Part shown: piece after piece, positions 42,922 through 51,348 of the stretch
How the letters are laid out: each line of letters begins with the position of its first letter
How positions within the stretch are numbered: the stretch's first letter is position 1
NCBI GenBank assembly: GCA_027306915.1
Contig: DAHUYW010000013.1
Coordinates: 24,804-88,803 of the forward strand
Direction of reading: 5' to 3'
DNA: 64,000 bases
Source of the DNA: Spirochaetales bacterium
GTDB lineage: Bacteria; Spirochaetota; Spirochaetia; DAHUYW01
Made by a program: the position numbers and the translations under genes
Notes under the pieces: model-generated
Databases searched by the model: none
Told to the model about the DNA's origin: nothing
The model's input: the letters and a program-made list of their open reading frames with translations, nothing else

Positions 42922-45900
42922 ATGCCAGCGAAAGCCCGCAAGGGCGAGCTCCTCGTGATCGAGGGGGCTCGCGAAAACAACCTCAAGAACGTCGACCTTG
43001 CGCTCCCGCTCGGGAAGCTCATCGTGGTGACCGGCGTGAGCGGGTCCGGGAAGTCGTCGCTTGCCTTCGACACGATCTACGCCGAGGGGCAGCGCCGCTA
43101 CGTGGAGACCTTCTCCGCCTACACTCGGCAGTTCCTCGACCGCATGGACCGGCCGAAGGTCGATCGCATCGAGGGGATCCCTCCCGCAATAGCGATCGAT
43201 CAGACCAACCCCGTGAGGACCTCGCGCTCGACGGTCGGCACGATGACCGAGCTTAACGACCACATCAAGCTGCTGTATGCGCGCGCCGCGCGCCTTTACT
43301 GCCGCGGCTGCGGCCGGCTCGTGACTCGCGACACCGCCGACAGCGTCTACGAGCAGCTTACTGCCGGCGATCGCGACGTCGCAGGCGAACGGTCATCGGG
43401 TGCGCCGGGAAAGGAAGCAGGCCCTCGCTCAAGCGGGCTCGTCGGTGGGCGTTCGGTCATCACCTTTCCGGTGAAGATTCCCGCCAACTTCTCGCGCGAC
43501 GAGGTAGCGTCGCTGCTCGCGGCGCAGGGGTACCAGCGCATTTTCCGGGAGGCGGAAGGAATCATCGACGTCGTTCAGGACCGGGTGCTCCTCTCGCCCG
43601 ACAATCGCGCCCGGATCGTCGAGGACATTGAGGCCTGCTTCAAGCACGGCTCGGGGAGGGCCGACATCCATCCCCTCGACCGCGAGGGAAGATCGCTCCT
43701 GCCGCATCGCTTCTCGCAGGGGCTCCACTGCCCGCACTGCGACATCCAGTATCAGGAGCCGGTCGCCAATCTCTTCTCGTTCAACTCTCCGATCGGGGCA
43801 TGCGAAACGTGCCGCGGTTTCGGCCGCATCATCGACATCGATTACGGCCTCGTCATCCCCGACGAGTCGAAGAGCCTGCGCGAAGGGGCAATCAAGCCCT
43901 GGCAGACCAAGAGCTACCACGAATGCCAGGACGATCTGATGAAGTACGCCCGCCGGAAGGGAATCCCGGTCGACACGCCGTGGCGCGAGCTTTCGGAGGC
44001 GGAGCGGGAATGGGTGATGGAGGGCGAGGGCTCATGGGACGACGGAGTCTGGTACGGGACCCGCCGCTTCTTCGGCTGGCTCGAGGGGCGAGCGTACAAG
44101 ATGCACATCCGCGTGCTCCTCTCGAAATACCGGGCCTATCGCCTCTGCCCGGCCTGCGGGGGAGCGCGATTGAAGCCGGAGGCGCTCCTGTGGCGGTTGG
44201 GAGGCGACCCCGACGCTCCAGGCACCCGGAAGAACGGAGCAGCCGCGGTCCCGGCGCAGGGGGGTCGCGACGCGCGCGGCCTGGCGATCCATGAGCTCGT
44301 TCTCCTCTCCATCGACGAGTGCCTTGCCTTCATTCGAGGCCTCAAGCTTCCCCAGCCCTTCGACGAAGCGGCCGACCTCCTGCTCCGCGAGATCGAGACG
44401 CGCCTCTCCTACCTGGTCGAGGTGGGCCTCGGATACCTGACCCTCGACCGGCAATCGCGGACCTTGAGCGGGGGCGAGGTCCAGCGCATCAATCTCACCA
44501 CCGCCCTGGGCACATCGTTGGTGAACACCCTCTTTGTCCTCGACGAGCCGAGCATCGGCCTTCACCCGCGCGACATTCGCAGGCTCATCGCCATCCTCCA
44601 CAAGCTGCGCGACGCGGGCAACTCCCTCATCGTCGTCGAGCACGACCCCGATATCATCCGGGCCGCAGACCTTGTGCTCGACATGGGGCCGGGTCCGGGC
44701 GAGCACGGCGGCGAGGTGGTCTTTCTCGGCGATCTGCCGTCCCTGCTCACGGCGCGCGGCTCGCTTACCGGCGACTACCTTGCCGGGCGCAGAAGGGTGG
44801 CCGACGGCATCGAAGCGGGAGCCTCGGCGGCTCGACGGGCTGGCGGCATCCGGAAGCGGGGTCGCGGGTCCGCCGGGACTTCGGCGGCGGAGGGCCGCGT
44901 CACCGGCGAGCGGGGTGCAGCGCTCGTCGCGGCCGAGCCCCGCGTGCGGCTCGCACGATCGCGGACAATCGCCGACGCACGAAACGAGGCCGCATCGATC
45001 CACGTCCGCGGCGCAGCGGAGCACAACCTCAAGGGGATCGACGTAAGCATTCCCCTTCATACCCTCGCGTGCGTCACGGGGGTGAGCGGATCGGGCAAAT
45101 CGACCCTCATCGAAGAGGTACTCTACCGCGGGCTGCGCAAGCTCAAGGGCCTGCCGGCCGAGACACCGGGATTGCACAAGTCGATCCTCGGCCACGAGCA
45201 GGTGAGCGAGGTGCTCCTCGTCGACCAGTCTCCGATCGGAAAGACGACCCGCTCCAATCCGGCAAGCTACGTCGGGGCCTTCGATGCAATTCGCAGACTC
45301 TTCGCCGAAGAGCCGCTTGCGCGCGAACGGGGCTACACCGCGGGCACCTTCAGCTTCAACTCAGGGACCGGGCGCTGTCCGACCTGCGCCGGAAGCGGCT
45401 TCGAGCACGTCGAGATGCAGTTCTTGAGCGATGTCTATCTCCGCTGCCCAGACTGTAATGGAAGACGCTATCGTCCCGAGATCCTCGAGGTGAAGCTGGT
45501 CGCAGCCGCGCCCGGACGCCCTGCGCACGGCTCCGACGGAAACGGGCGCCGGCCCATCCTCGAGACCAGGTCGATAGCGGACGTCCTCGACATGACCGTC
45601 GACGAGGCGTGCGGGTTTTTCGCGGAGCACGAGGTGCTGAACGGGCTTGAGCCCCTCCGGGAGGTGGGCCTGGGATATCTCCGGCTCGGCCAGCCGGTGC
45701 CCACCCTGAGCGGCGGCGAGGCGCAGCGCCTGAAGCTCGCCGGCTACCTTGCGGCGGCTCGAAGCCAGGGCGGCGCGGGACACGCCGATCGCCCCGGCGC
45801 GGGTGGAATGCTCTTCCTCTTCGACGAGCCCACCACCGGTCTCCACTTCGCGGATATCGCGGCCCTCCTGGCCGCCCTGCGGCGGCTCATCGCATTCGGC

Positions 45901-48900
45901 CATTCGGTCGTGGTGATCGAGCACAACCTCGACGTCATGGCAGCCTCCGACTGGATCGTCGACCTTGGCCCGGAGGGCGGGGATGCGGGGGGACGGCTCG
46001 TCTGCGCAGGGACGCCGCGCGAGGTCGCTGCCGTAAAGGAGAGCTTTACGGGGGCGGCCCTGCGCGGCTACTACGCGCGGCAGAGGGAGGTCCCCTCGCC
46101 TATCGCCGCGGGCAGCGGCAACGGCAAGCACGGTGCAGGCGCTTCGGCCGCGGCCAGCGGAAGCCGCGGGCTTTCCGGCGCAGCGGCGGTCGCGCGGGAG
46201 CGGGTGAACCCCGCGGCGGCCGGCGACGAGATAACCATCCGCAAGGCGCGCGAGCACAACCTCAAGGGGATCGATGTCACCATCCCCCGCGAAAGCTTCA
46301 CGGTCATCACGGGCGTGAGCGGCAGCGGCAAGAGCACGGTCGCCTTCGACATTCTTTTCGCCGAGGGACAGCGGCGCTACCTCGAGTCGCTGAACGCTTA
46401 CGCCAGGCAGTTCGTCCAGCCCGCGGCCCGCCCGGACGTCGACGCGGTGGCGGGGGTGCCGCCGACGGTCGCCATCGAGCAGCGCACGAGTCGCGGAGGG
46501 AGGAAGAGCACCGTCGCGACGGTCACGGAGATCTATCACTTCCTTCGCCTGCTTTTCGTGAAGCTCGGAGTCCAACATTGCCCAGACTGCGGCATTCCCA
46601 TCGAGCCGCAGAGCATCGACGCCATCCTTGCGGCAGTCATGCGGGATTACCGCTCGCGGGAGATAACCCTGTTCGCGCCGGTCGTCACCGCGCGCAAAGG
46701 CTACTACACCGATCTGGCTAAGTGGGCTGCTTCAAAGGGATATCCCGAGCTTCGAGTCGACGGGGTTCGCACGCCTACCGCACAATGGCCGCGCCTCGAT
46801 CGATACAAGGAGCACTCGATCGAAATTCCCGTAGCTGCCCTCACGGTCGGCCCGAAGGGGGAGCGCGATCTCCGCGCGGCCCTCGCCCTCGCGCTCGATC
46901 TCGGCAAGGGAGTCCTCTACGTCGCCGAAGAGGGCACGTCTGCGTCCGGCCGGCGGGCGGGCGATCGCATCTTCTCGATCAAGCGAGCCTGCCCGCGCTG
47001 CGGCAGAAGCTTCGAGGAGCTCGACCCGAGGCTCTTTTCCTACAACTCGAAGCACGGGTGGTGCCCGGACTGCTTCGGAACCGGACTCTCGCTCTCGGGC
47101 TTCGACGAGGAGCAGACCGGTGAGGAGATCTGGTGGAACGAGTGGTGGGATGGCGAGGCGCGGACCTGCCCCTCCTTCGGCGGGAAGCGGCTGAACGACG
47201 AGGCGCTTGCCGTCAAGTTCCAAGGCCTTGGCATCGACGGCTACACCTCGCTCTCCGTTTCGAAGGCGCGCGAGCTTTTCGCCTCGCTTCGCCTTTCAGG
47301 AAGGGAGGGGGCGATCGCGCGCGATCTTCTCGTCGAGCTCGACTCGCGCTTCTCCTTTCTCGAGCAGGTCGGTCTCTCCTATCTTTCGCTCGATCGCGCC
47401 GCGCCAACCTTGAGCGGCGGCGAGGCACAGCGGATCCGCCTCGCGTCGCAGCTTGGCTCGAACCTTCGCGGGGTGTGCTACGTTCTCGACGAGCCGACCA
47501 TCGGCTTGCACGCGCGCGACAACCTGATGCTCCTCGACACGCTCAAGCGGCTGAAGGACAAGGGGAATACCGTGGTCGTCGTCGAGCACGACCTCGACAC
47601 GATCCGCCGCGCCGAGTACGTGGTGGATCTCGGACCGGGGGGCGGCGTCGAGGGCGGCTTCATCGTCGCCCAGGGGAGCCTTGCAACACTGCTCAAGAAG
47701 CGCGACTCCCTCACCGCCCGCTACCTTCGGGAGCCGCTTCGCCACCCGCTTCTCGAGCACCGCCGGGTAGCCGGCGCAGTCCCTTCTTCCGCACTCGCAA
47801 AGGGCGCCGCGACGCCCCTTTCCAACCGCGGGGAGCCCGGATGGCTCACCGTTCACGGGGCCGACCTTCACAACCTGAAGGCAATCGACGCGGCGTTTCC
47901 GCTTCGCTCGCTCGTGTGCGTAACGGGGGTGAGCGGAAGCGGCAAGAGCAGCCTCGTCCGCCAGGTGCTTCTTGAAAACCTCAAGGGGCTTCTCTCGCGG
48001 GGCAGGCACCCGCGGCGAAGTGCGGCGGGAGGCGATAGATCGAAGAGCGCAGGCGGCGGCCGAAGCGATCGAGCGGCCGCACAGGCGGCTCGCCTCGCGG
48101 GCTGCCGGGGACTCACAGGGTGGGAGCTCGTCGAGCGGGTCCTTGAGGTCGACCAGACTCCCATCGGAAAAACCCCGCGCTCCTGCCCTGCGACCTACAT
48201 CGGAATCTGGGATCATGTTCGAAAGCTCTACGCGGCGCTTCCGCCTGCAAGGATGCAGGGCTACTCTGCGAGCCGCTTCTCCTTCAATGTCGCGGGAGGA
48301 CGATGCGAAGAGTGCCAGGGACAGGGGGTCAAGCGGATCGAGATGAGCTTTCTTCCCGATGTAACCATCCCCTGTGAGATGTGCCGCGGCAGTCGTTTCA
48401 CCCCGGAGACCCTCGCAGTGAAGTTCAAGGAGAAGAGCGTAGGCGATGTCCTTGCGATGAGCGTGGATGAAGCGGTGGAGCTCTTCGCCGCGGTCCCTCA
48501 GGTTCACCATCCCCTTTCCCTACTGAAAGAGGTGGGACTCGGCTACCTTCGGCTCGGCCAGCAGAGCCCCACCTTAAGCGGAGGCGAGGCGCAGCGCATC
48601 AAGCTCGTGACTGAGCTCGCCAAGGCTAGGAGCCAAGCGGACATCGCGATCCGAAAGCCGGGCCGGAAATCGGCGGGAGCAAGAGCGGCGGCCCTCCAGG
48701 AGCGGCAGGGCGCGGCGTCCGATCGCATCGGCGCAGCGATCCCGGCCCAGTCCGGGGGCGGAACGCTCTACATCCTCGACGAGCCGACCATCGGCCTTCA
48801 CGTCGCCGACGTCGAACGGCTCATTCGGGTGCTCCACCGCTTGGTCGACGCCGGAAACAGCGTCCTCATTATCGAGCACAATCTGGACGTGGTCGCCGAG

Positions 48901-49086
48901 GCCGACTGGGTGATCGACCTTGGGCCCGAAGGCGGCGAGGAGGGGGGGTGGATAGTCGCGGAAGGTGCGCCGGAAGAGGTGGCGAAAGCGGATGGGCGCT
49001 CCCATACGGCGCGCTACCTCGCGGAGATACTGGCGTCGAGCGCGCACAAGAACGGGCGGGCCCATCGCACCGCGAACAGGCGATGA
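42922..49086 (+). CDS. uvrA: Tandem UvrA: two UvrA units in one 2054-residue polypeptide
   Basis: Excinuclease UvrA finds DNA damage and loads UvrB. A normal chain has about 940 residues and two ATPase cassettes; this one has four. Walker A motifs (GVSGSGKS) begin at residues 38, 720, 1131 and 1669, and LSGGE signatures at 515, 929, 1497 and 1885. Unit A spans ~1-1050, unit B ~1109-2054, joined by an Ala/Gly/Ser-rich linker. CxxC zinc motifs appear in both units, but one in unit B (~1416) reads CPSF. Several low-complexity inserts occur, including a repeat copy at ~151-176. Chlamydial UvrA is also a tandem (~1790 residues, from memory). No ribosome site is obvious at ATG 42922. The next gene overlaps by 4 bp. 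Confidence 0.93.
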   Translation: MPAKARKGELLVIEGARENNLKNVDLALPLGKLIVVTGVSGSGKSSLAFDTIYAEGQRRYVETFSAYTRQFLDRMDRPKVDRIEGIPPAIAIDQTNPVRTSRSTVGTMTELNDHIKLLYARAARLYCRGCGRLVTRDTADSVYEQLTAGDRDVAGERSSGAPGKEAGPRSSGLVGGRSVITFPVKIPANFSRDEVASLLAAQGYQRIFREAEGIIDVVQDRVLLSPDNRARIVEDIEACFKHGSGRADIHPLDREGRSLLPHRFSQGLHCPHCDIQYQEPVANLFSFNSPIGACETCRGFGRIIDIDYGLVIPDESKSLREGAIKPWQTKSYHECQDDLMKYARRKGIPVDTPWRELSEAEREWVMEGEGSWDDGVWYGTRRFFGWLEGRAYKMHIRVLLSKYRAYRLCPACGGARLKPEALLWRLGGDPDAPGTRKNGAAAVPAQGGRDARGLAIHELVLLSIDECLAFIRGLKLPQPFDEAADLLLREIETRLSYLVEVGLGYLTLDRQSRTLSGGEVQRINLTTALGTSLVNTLFVLDEPSIGLHPRDIRRLIAILHKLRDAGNSLIVVEHDPDIIRAADLVLDMGPGPGEHGGEVVFLGDLPSLLTARGSLTGDYLAGRRRVADGIEAGASAARRAGGIRKRGRGSAGTSAAEGRVTGERGAALVAAEPRVRLARSRTIADARNEAASIHVRGAAEHNLKGIDVSIPLHTLACVTGVSGSGKSTLIEEVLYRGLRKLKGLPAETPGLHKSILGHEQVSEVLLVDQSPIGKTTRSNPASYVGAFDAIRRLFAEEPLARERGYTAGTFSFNSGTGRCPTCAGSGFEHVEMQFLSDVYLRCPDCNGRRYRPEILEVKLVAAAPGRPAHGSDGNGRRPILETRSIADVLDMTVDEACGFFAEHEVLNGLEPLREVGLGYLRLGQPVPTLSGGEAQRLKLAGYLAAARSQGGAGHADRPGAGGMLFLFDEPTTGLHFADIAALLAALRRLIAFGHSVVVIEHNLDVMAASDWIVDLGPEGGDAGGRLVCAGTPREVAAVKESFTGAALRGYYARQREVPSPIAAGSGNGKHGAGASAAASGSRGLSGAAAVARERVNPAAAGDEITIRKAREHNLKGIDVTIPRESFTVITGVSGSGKSTVAFDILFAEGQRRYLESLNAYARQFVQPAARPDVDAVAGVPPTVAIEQRTSRGGRKSTVATVTEIYHFLRLLFVKLGVQHCPDCGIPIEPQSIDAILAAVMRDYRSREITLFAPVVTARKGYYTDLAKWAASKGYPELRVDGVRTPTAQWPRLDRYKEHSIEIPVAALTVGPKGERDLRAALALALDLGKGVLYVAEEGTSASGRRAGDRIFSIKRACPRCGRSFEELDPRLFSYNSKHGWCPDCFGTGLSLSGFDEEQTGEEIWWNEWWDGEARTCPSFGGKRLNDEALAVKFQGLGIDGYTSLSVSKARELFASLRLSGREGAIARDLLVELDSRFSFLEQVGLSYLSLDRAAPTLSGGEAQRIRLASQLGSNLRGVCYVLDEPTIGLHARDNLMLLDTLKRLKDKGNTVVVVEHDLDTIRRAEYVVDLGPGGGVEGGFIVAQGSLATLLKKRDSLTARYLREPLRHPLLEHRRVAGAVPSSALAKGAATPLSNRGEPGWLTVHGADLHNLKAIDAAFPLRSLVCVTGVSGSGKSSLVRQVLLENLKGLLSRGRHPRRSAAGGDRSKSAGGGRSDRAAAQAARLAGCRGLTGWELVERVLEVDQTPIGKTPRSCPATYIGIWDHVRKLYAALPPARMQGYSASRFSFNVAGGRCEECQGQGVKRIEMSFLPDVTIPCEMCRGSRFTPETLAVKFKEKSVGDVLAMSVDEAVELFAAVPQVHHPLSLLKEVGLGYLRLGQQSPTLSGGEAQRIKLVTELAKARSQADIAIRKPGRKSAGARAAALQERQGAASDRIGAAIPAQSGGGTLYILDEPTIGLHVADVERLIRVLHRLVDAGNSVLIIEHNLDVVAEADWVIDLGPEGGEEGGWIVAEGAPEEVAKADGRSHTARYLAEILASSAHKNGRAHRTANRR
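43372..43450 (+). repeat. Diverged third copy of the in-frame repeat, inside uvrA
   Basis: This stretch encodes RDVAGERSSGAPGKEAGP and more, inserted between TAGD and SVITFPVKIP of the UvrA chain. It matches the 26-residue unit duplicated in the GNAT gene (RDVGEGSSGAPGKEGGPS), including 11 identical bases GGGAAAGGAAG and 18 of 24 bases just before them by eye. It has three extra bases, so it stays in frame. Confidence 0.75.
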
Positions 49087-49484
49087 ACGCGGAATCGGAC
49101 TCCGAGCCGGCAGCCCCGACCGCGCCCGGGCCGATCGTTTGGGTGATCGACGCCGATCACTGGCCGCGTGCGCTCCTGGTGGCCGAGCTTGCCGAGCGAG
49201 GCTTCGAGACCTTCGGCTTTCCGGACATCGCCGGGGCGCTCGTCGCCCTCCAAACCGCGGGAAGCAAGGCTCCGGCCCTCGCGGTCATCGAGCTTGCCGG
49301 AGCCGACGCGGTGCCGGAGGAGGTGCGCCGGTTCGCCGGCCGCGAGATCCGACTCGTCGGTCTTTCCGACGCCCGGAGCGCCCGCGGGCCGCTCGCGCTC
49401 GAGCTTCCGTGGAGCGCGCTCATCCGGCGTCCCTGCACGATCGGCGAGGTCGCCGACCGCGTCGAGAGCCTCCTCCCCTCTTAA
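49083..49484 (+). CDS. Degenerate receiver-like protein coupled to uvrA
   Basis: This small protein of 133 residues has a receiver-like (CheY-type) pattern of alternating strands and helices: VWVIDADHWPRALLVAELAE, PALAVIELAGADAVPEEVR, IRLVGLSDARSARGP and LIRRPCTIGEVADRVESLL. The phospho-acceptor Asp is replaced (VIELAG instead of VLDLxMP), so phosphorylation is unlikely. Its ATG overlaps the uvrA stop by 4 bp, implying coupled translation. A role as a protein-interaction module is possible; nothing ties it directly to repair other than position. Confidence 0.7.
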   Translation: MNAESDSEPAAPTAPGPIVWVIDADHWPRALLVAELAERGFETFGFPDIAGALVALQTAGSKAPALAVIELAGADAVPEEVRRFAGREIRLVGLSDARSARGPLALELPWSALIRRPCTIGEVADRVESLLPS

Positions 49485-49811
49485 TCATTCCTTTTCGACC
49501 GAGCAGCGGAGGGGGAAACCCTTCGCTTGGGCTTTTCGATGCACCTGCTCGATCTTCGTCTGCGCTATATCCCAGGTATAGATCTCGACTACCGCTTTCC
49601 CATTCTTGTGCGCCCGGAGCATGATCTGCGTGGCCTCGGGGTAGGGCTTGTGGAATACCGAGGCGAGCACCTCCACAACGAACTCTTTGGTCGTGTAGTC
49701 GTCGTTGTGGAGGATGACCTTGTACATGTCGGGTTTCTTGACTTCGTCCTCCGGTCGCTCAAGCACATCGACGTCGTCCCGCCGCTCAAGGTCATCGTCG
49801 TGGTCCGACAT
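49485..49811 (-). CDS. clpS: ClpS, adaptor of the ClpAP protease
   Basis: The protein has 108 residues. An acidic N-terminal extension (SDHDDDLERRDDVDVLE) precedes the ClpS core: YKVILHNDDYTTKEFVVEVL, IMLRAHKNGKAVVEIYTWDI and EQVHRKAQAKGFPLRC. ClpS delivers N-end-rule substrates to ClpA. ATG 49811 fits the family N-terminus; the frame extends upstream to 49892 without support. It is convergent with the receiver-like gene with no gap between stops. No clpA gene is in the window. Confidence 0.92.
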   Translation of the reverse strand: MSDHDDDLERRDDVDVLERPEDEVKKPDMYKVILHNDDYTTKEFVVEVLASVFHKPYPEATQIMLRAHKNGKAVVEIYTWDIAQTKIEQVHRKAQAKGFPLRCSVEKE

Positions 49812-49943
49812 AGCTATCCTCCACTCTTCGACTCGTGCTACAAAGGTACCAAAGGCTACCGCGTGGCGACAAGCAGGGTCGGCGCGAGTCATTAGCCGGC
49901 CTCACCCCCTTTCGCGCCGTTTCCAATTCGCGCCGCAATTCGC

Positions 49944-50027
49944 TTGACAAATGATTGACAAATGCACGGGCTCGAGATTGCACCGTTGACAAATACCTCA
50001 AGGAAGCTGTTGACAATCGGTTGACAA
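49944..50027 (+). repeat. Five direct TTGACAA repeats upstream of the HTH-kinase-STAS regulator
   Basis: Exact TTGACAA heptamers start at 49944, 49955, 49986, 50010 and 50021. The outer two pairs are each spaced 11 bp (one helical turn) and flank the single central copy. The last copy ends 9 bp before the ATG at 50036. -10 boxes are not found at the correct distance, so these are more likely binding sites than multiple -35 boxes. This is the main content of the 224-bp gap after clpS. Confidence 0.85.
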
Positions 50028-50035
50028 TTGCCATC

Positions 50036-51106
50036 ATGAGAGGCATGGACACCGCCGAGAGGATCGTGGATCTCCTTGGCGGCGGGGAGCCCCTCTCCGG
50101 CCAGGAGATCGCAAATCGCCTTGGGCTCACCCGCCAGGCGATAAACCGCCACATCCAGCGCCTGGCTCGCGCCGGCCGAATAGTCAAATCCGGAAGGACC
50201 AAGAACGCCCAATATCTCCTCGTCCCTTCCGGCGGCGAGCCGGGTGTGCCCGTCGCAGCGGGCGGCACCGCCGCCGCCGAGCTTCTGTTCGGCCGGCGCT
50301 ATCGGATCGAAGGACTCAAGGAGGACATAGTCTTCCGCGAGGTCGAGCTCTTTCTGAGGCTCAAGAAGCAGCTCTCAGCATGGGCGCTTGAAAGCTTTCA
50401 GTATGCCTTCACCGAGATCCTCAACAATGCCATCGATCACTCCCGCTCACCCATATGCTTCGTACAGGCAAAGGTCGACCGCTATTGGGCTTCCTTCACG
50501 ATCCGCGACGAAGGAATCGGAATCTTCAGGTCGATTGCCGACAAGTTCGCCCTCGAGGAGGAGGCGCAGGCGGTGATAGAGCTGGCAAAGGGCAAACGGA
50601 CGACCCAGGCCGATCGCCACGCGGGGGAGGGAATCTTCTTCACGTCGAAATGCGCCGATACCCTCGAGATCCGCTCCCATCGGATCACGCTCACCTACGA
50701 CGATCGCAAGGAGGACACCTTTGTCGCCGAAGGGCGAAGCCGAATCGGTACCACCGTCGCGTTCCGTCTCAAGGCCAATTCCCGGCGGAAGCTTGCCGCG
50801 GTCTTCGAGCGCTTCGCCCCCAAGGACTTCCACTATCAATTCCAACGGACGCAGATAACCGTCCGCATGCTCGGCGATCGCTACGTCTCGCGATCGGAAG
50901 CGAAGCGCCTCCTCTCCGGCCTCGACAAGTTTCGAGAGATACGCCTCGATTTCACTGGAGTTGCGGGCATCGGCCAGGGTTTCGCCGACGAGCTTTTCCG
51001 GGTGTTTGCGTCCGCCCATCCCGAGACGAAGATCGTGGTTGAGAACGCCCTACCCGTCGTGAGCGCGATGATCGAGCACACCAGGCGTTCGGAGGAGCCG
51101 GGGTAG
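50036..51106 (+). CDS. HTH - GHKL kinase - STAS-like (DUF4325) regulator
   Basis: The protein has 356 residues in three parts. Residues ~1-65 form a winged HTH (GQEIANRLGLTRQAINRHIQ). Residues ~100-250 form a GHKL ATPase domain resembling anti-sigma kinases: N box FTEILNNAIDHS, G1 IRDEGIGIF and lid RHAGEGIFFTSKCAD. Residues ~270-345 form a DUF4325/STAS-like domain (IRLDFTGVAGIGQGFADELF). SpoIIAB/RsbW-like kinase and SpoIIAA-like STAS functions would thus be joined to a DNA-binding head. The start is ATG 50036 or ATG 50045; the longer frame would read through the repeats. It probably binds the TTGACAA array and controls itself; other targets unknown. Confidence 0.82.
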   Translation: MRGMDTAERIVDLLGGGEPLSGQEIANRLGLTRQAINRHIQRLARAGRIVKSGRTKNAQYLLVPSGGEPGVPVAAGGTAAAELLFGRRYRIEGLKEDIVFREVELFLRLKKQLSAWALESFQYAFTEILNNAIDHSRSPICFVQAKVDRYWASFTIRDEGIGIFRSIADKFALEEEAQAVIELAKGKRTTQADRHAGEGIFFTSKCADTLEIRSHRITLTYDDRKEDTFVAEGRSRIGTTVAFRLKANSRRKLAAVFERFAPKDFHYQFQRTQITVRMLGDRYVSRSEAKRLLSGLDKFREIRLDFTGVAGIGQGFADELFRVFASAHPETKIVVENALPVVSAMIEHTRRSEEPG

Positions 51107-51176
51107 CTGCGACGCCGGTCGACCGCAGCCGGACCCTGCAGCGTCGGCAGTAGGCTGGCGCCGGCAGCCGCGAGGC

Positions 51177-51218
51177 AAAAAAAACCCCTCAGGGAAAAGG
51201 AGGTTAAACCCTGAGGGG
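51177..51218 (-). terminator. Intrinsic terminator with anti-SD loop
   Basis: Minus strand: CCCCTCAGGG, 14-nt loop containing ACCTCCTTTT, CCCTGAGGGG, then eight T (plus 51177-51184). It is an excellent terminator for transcripts coming from the peroxiredoxin gene or from a shorter RNA in this gap. Confidence 0.92.
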
Positions 51219-51300
51219 AACATCTAAAAGGAGGTCGCTGAAAAAGAAGCTTCGTTCTTCGTCAACACCCTGTAAACCGCGCTGGTCGGAGAAGGTTACA
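51177..51300 (-). ncRNA. Candidate small RNA with two anti-Shine-Dalgarno motifs
   Basis: The RNA read from the minus strand would contain ACCUCCUUUU twice: once in a linker (plus 51226-51235) and once in the loop of the terminator (plus 51195-51204). Both are complementary to ribosome-binding sites and mimic the 16S rRNA 3' end. Streptococcal csRNAs carry duplicated motifs of this kind in loops. A weaker hairpin AAGAA/TTCTT lies upstream (about 51241-51260). It may be an independent RNA or the 3' UTR of the peroxiredoxin mRNA; no convincing separate promoter was found, so the 5' end is arbitrary. Confidence 0.5.
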
Positions 51301-51348
51301 AGATTTGGCCCGCCAGGTCGCCGCCGGTGGGGAAGGACCGCGTGCGCT

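Noticed and set aside
49944..50027. TTGACA repeats read as five -35 boxes of stacked promoters
   Set aside because: No -10-like hexamer occurs 16-18 bp downstream of the copies checked, and the 11-bp pairing is better explained by protein binding.
51195..51235. AAAAGGAGGT read on the plus strand as ribosome sites of tiny genes
   Set aside because: No ATG, GTG or TTG follows either copy at a usable distance, while the terminator polarity indicates minus-strand transcription.
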